Below the pieces are notes generated by a model. It was not told the DNA's origin, did not search any database, and worked only from the letters and a program-made list of their open reading frames with translations. Below, piece after piece: positions 6,329-6,802 of a stretch of DNA of 6,802 nucleotides. The number at the start of each line of letters is the position of its first letter. Within the stretch, counting starts at the first letter, position 1. The stretch spans positions 1 through 6,802 of the forward strand of contig NZ_LGCN01000275.1 of the NCBI RefSeq assembly GCF_001279005.1, in the 5' to 3' direction. Source of the DNA: Streptomyces caelestis. GTDB lineage: Bacteria > Actinomycetota > Actinomycetes > Streptomycetales > Streptomycetaceae. The position numbers and the translations under genes are program-made.

Positions 6329-6451
6329 GCCGCCGCACGCCCTGCCCGTGTCCCGACGCGCCTCGACGGCGGAGGCAGCCGTCCCCGGATCCACTCTCAC
6401 CCGCTTCGCCACCGGGGCTGCCGGCTCGGTACCGGAGGGGCGCCGCCGAAG

Positions 6452-6480
6452 TTGACTCGACCTTGGAAGGTGCGTAAGGT
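6452..6480 (+). promoter_or_regulatory. Strong sigma70-type promoter, probably first rRNA operon promoter
   Basis: TTGACT (6452-6457) and TAAGGT (6475-6480) are separated by exactly 17 bp, matching the Streptomyces principal sigma-factor consensus. Transcription would start near 6487. No ORF with good coding character begins within the next 300 bases; instead the sequence turns into rRNA-leader-like repeats, so this is best read as the outermost promoter of a ribosomal RNA operon. Confidence 0.7.
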
Positions 6481-6701
6481 AGTCCGAGCCGCTTGAACCG
6501 GGTACGGCGATCGCCTGCAGCCGGAAGCGGCCAACCCACTACCTACGATCACCCCTCAGCCGGGTTGAATTCGCCATGTTCGCATGTCTGAATTCTGAAC
6601 CGCGAAGCCCGATTATGAATCGAGCGGGGGAATCGGTTAACGTAGTGAATGTCGAAAGGCCGACAGGCGAAAGCCGAGGGCTCGACGGCGAAACCCACCG
6701 G

Positions 6702-6802
6702 CTGGGAATCAGGCCCGAAAGGATCTGATAGAGTCGGAACCGCCGGAAAGGGAAACGCGGAAGCGGGACCCCGGAAAGCACCGAGGAAATCGGGTCGGAA
6801 AG
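6702..6802 (+). repeat. Start of tandem promoter-like repeat, 81-bp period
   Basis: Bases 6702-6721 and 6783-6802 agree at 14 of 20 positions, both including GAAATC or GAATC, a GGNC core and a terminal GAAAG. In the first copy this is followed by GATCTGATAGAGTCGGAA. The second copy is cut by the window edge just where that block should begin, so the repeat probably continues outside. Confidence 0.5.
6706..6734 (+). promoter_or_regulatory. Candidate proximal rRNA promoter
   Basis: TAGAGT (6729-6734) is a good -10 match. GAATCA (6706-6711), 17 bp upstream, is a poor -35. The block is part of a tandem repeat whose next copy begins at the right edge. Weak -35 boxes are not unusual in downstream rRNA promoters of Streptomyces; alternatively this may be a leader RNA processing element. 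Confidence 0.45.

Larger units (their letters stand above)
6481..6802 (+). other. rRNA operon leader/promoter region (16S gene outside window)
   Basis: These 322 bases show no credible gene. From about 6590 the sequence is purine-rich with many CGAAAG and GGAAAG motifs. It contains small hairpins: GTCG (6651-6654) with CGAC (6661-6664), and GGC-GAAA-GCC (6666-6675), a GNRA tetraloop. The segment GATCTGATAGAGTCGGAA (6722-6739) is, from memory, a characteristic block found shortly upstream of 16S rRNA in Streptomyces. The mature 16S start is not reached. Possible further -10 boxes are TACGAT (6544-6549) and TAACGT (6638-6643), both with poor -35 regions. Confidence 0.7.

Noticed and set aside
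6330..6372. CCGCCG/CGGCGG repeat after the glycosylase as a terminator
   Set aside because: A 6-bp stem with a 31-nt loop is likely by chance at this GC content.
4628..6412. Very long minus-strand open frame that would extend Spo0M to 594 residues
   Set aside because: The part upstream of 5410 is antisense to the glycosylase gene and reads as low-complexity Arg/Gly/Val sequence. Family similarity and a ribosome binding site begin at ATG 5410.
6539..6781. 80-codon minus-strand frame in the rRNA leader
   Set aside because: It has no ribosome binding site or family resemblance, and it runs antisense through promoter and leader elements.

Overview
The window looks like a chromosomal segment of a Streptomyces or close actinobacterial relative. 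The DNA is very GC-rich, codons end almost entirely in G or C, several starts look leaderless, and the gene set (a Spo0M-type protein, an NfeD/SPFH pair, an HNH protein with a degenerate zinc knuckle, and an rRNA-type leader at the right edge) fits Streptomyces housekeeping synteny. I see no transposase, integrase, CRISPR array, tRNA or toxin-antitoxin pair.

Layout. Positions 1-666 (minus) hold the 5' part of a conserved hypothetical gene that runs off the left edge. It is divergent from an ABC-type ATPase without a permease (830-1627, plus). Next on the plus strand are a short NfeD-like membrane protein (1721-2152) and an SPFH/stomatin-like protein (2300-3247). These two families usually act together in membrane microdomains. 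They converge on a minus-strand HNH nuclease-family gene (3329-3835), with a GC-rich hairpin between. Further right, also on the minus strand, spo0M (4628-5410) and a YbhB/YbcL-type PEBP protein (4046-4585) form a probable two-gene operon, closed by a strong 12-bp hairpin followed by T residues (3966-4008).

The most unusual locus is at 5598-6328. A 40-codon ORF matches the N-terminus of the standard actinobacterial 3-methyladenine DNA glycosylase and then stops. Its TGA overlaps, as GTGA, the GTG start of a second, complete glycosylase of a different sequence type. Both ORFs carry their own version of the same N-terminal motif, so this is not a simple frameshift. It looks like a replacement or fusion scar in which the old promoter and first 40 codons remain as a leader for a substituted enzyme.

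The last 474 bases hold no credible gene. They contain a near-consensus promoter (TTGACT, 17 bp, TAAGGT), GAAA-loop hairpins and the start of a tandem repeat of promoter-like units. I read this as the upstream region of a 16S rRNA gene just beyond the right edge. I did not find a convincing new multi-gene system. The best leads are the glycosylase scar, the degenerate zinc site of the HNH protein and the permease-less ATPase.
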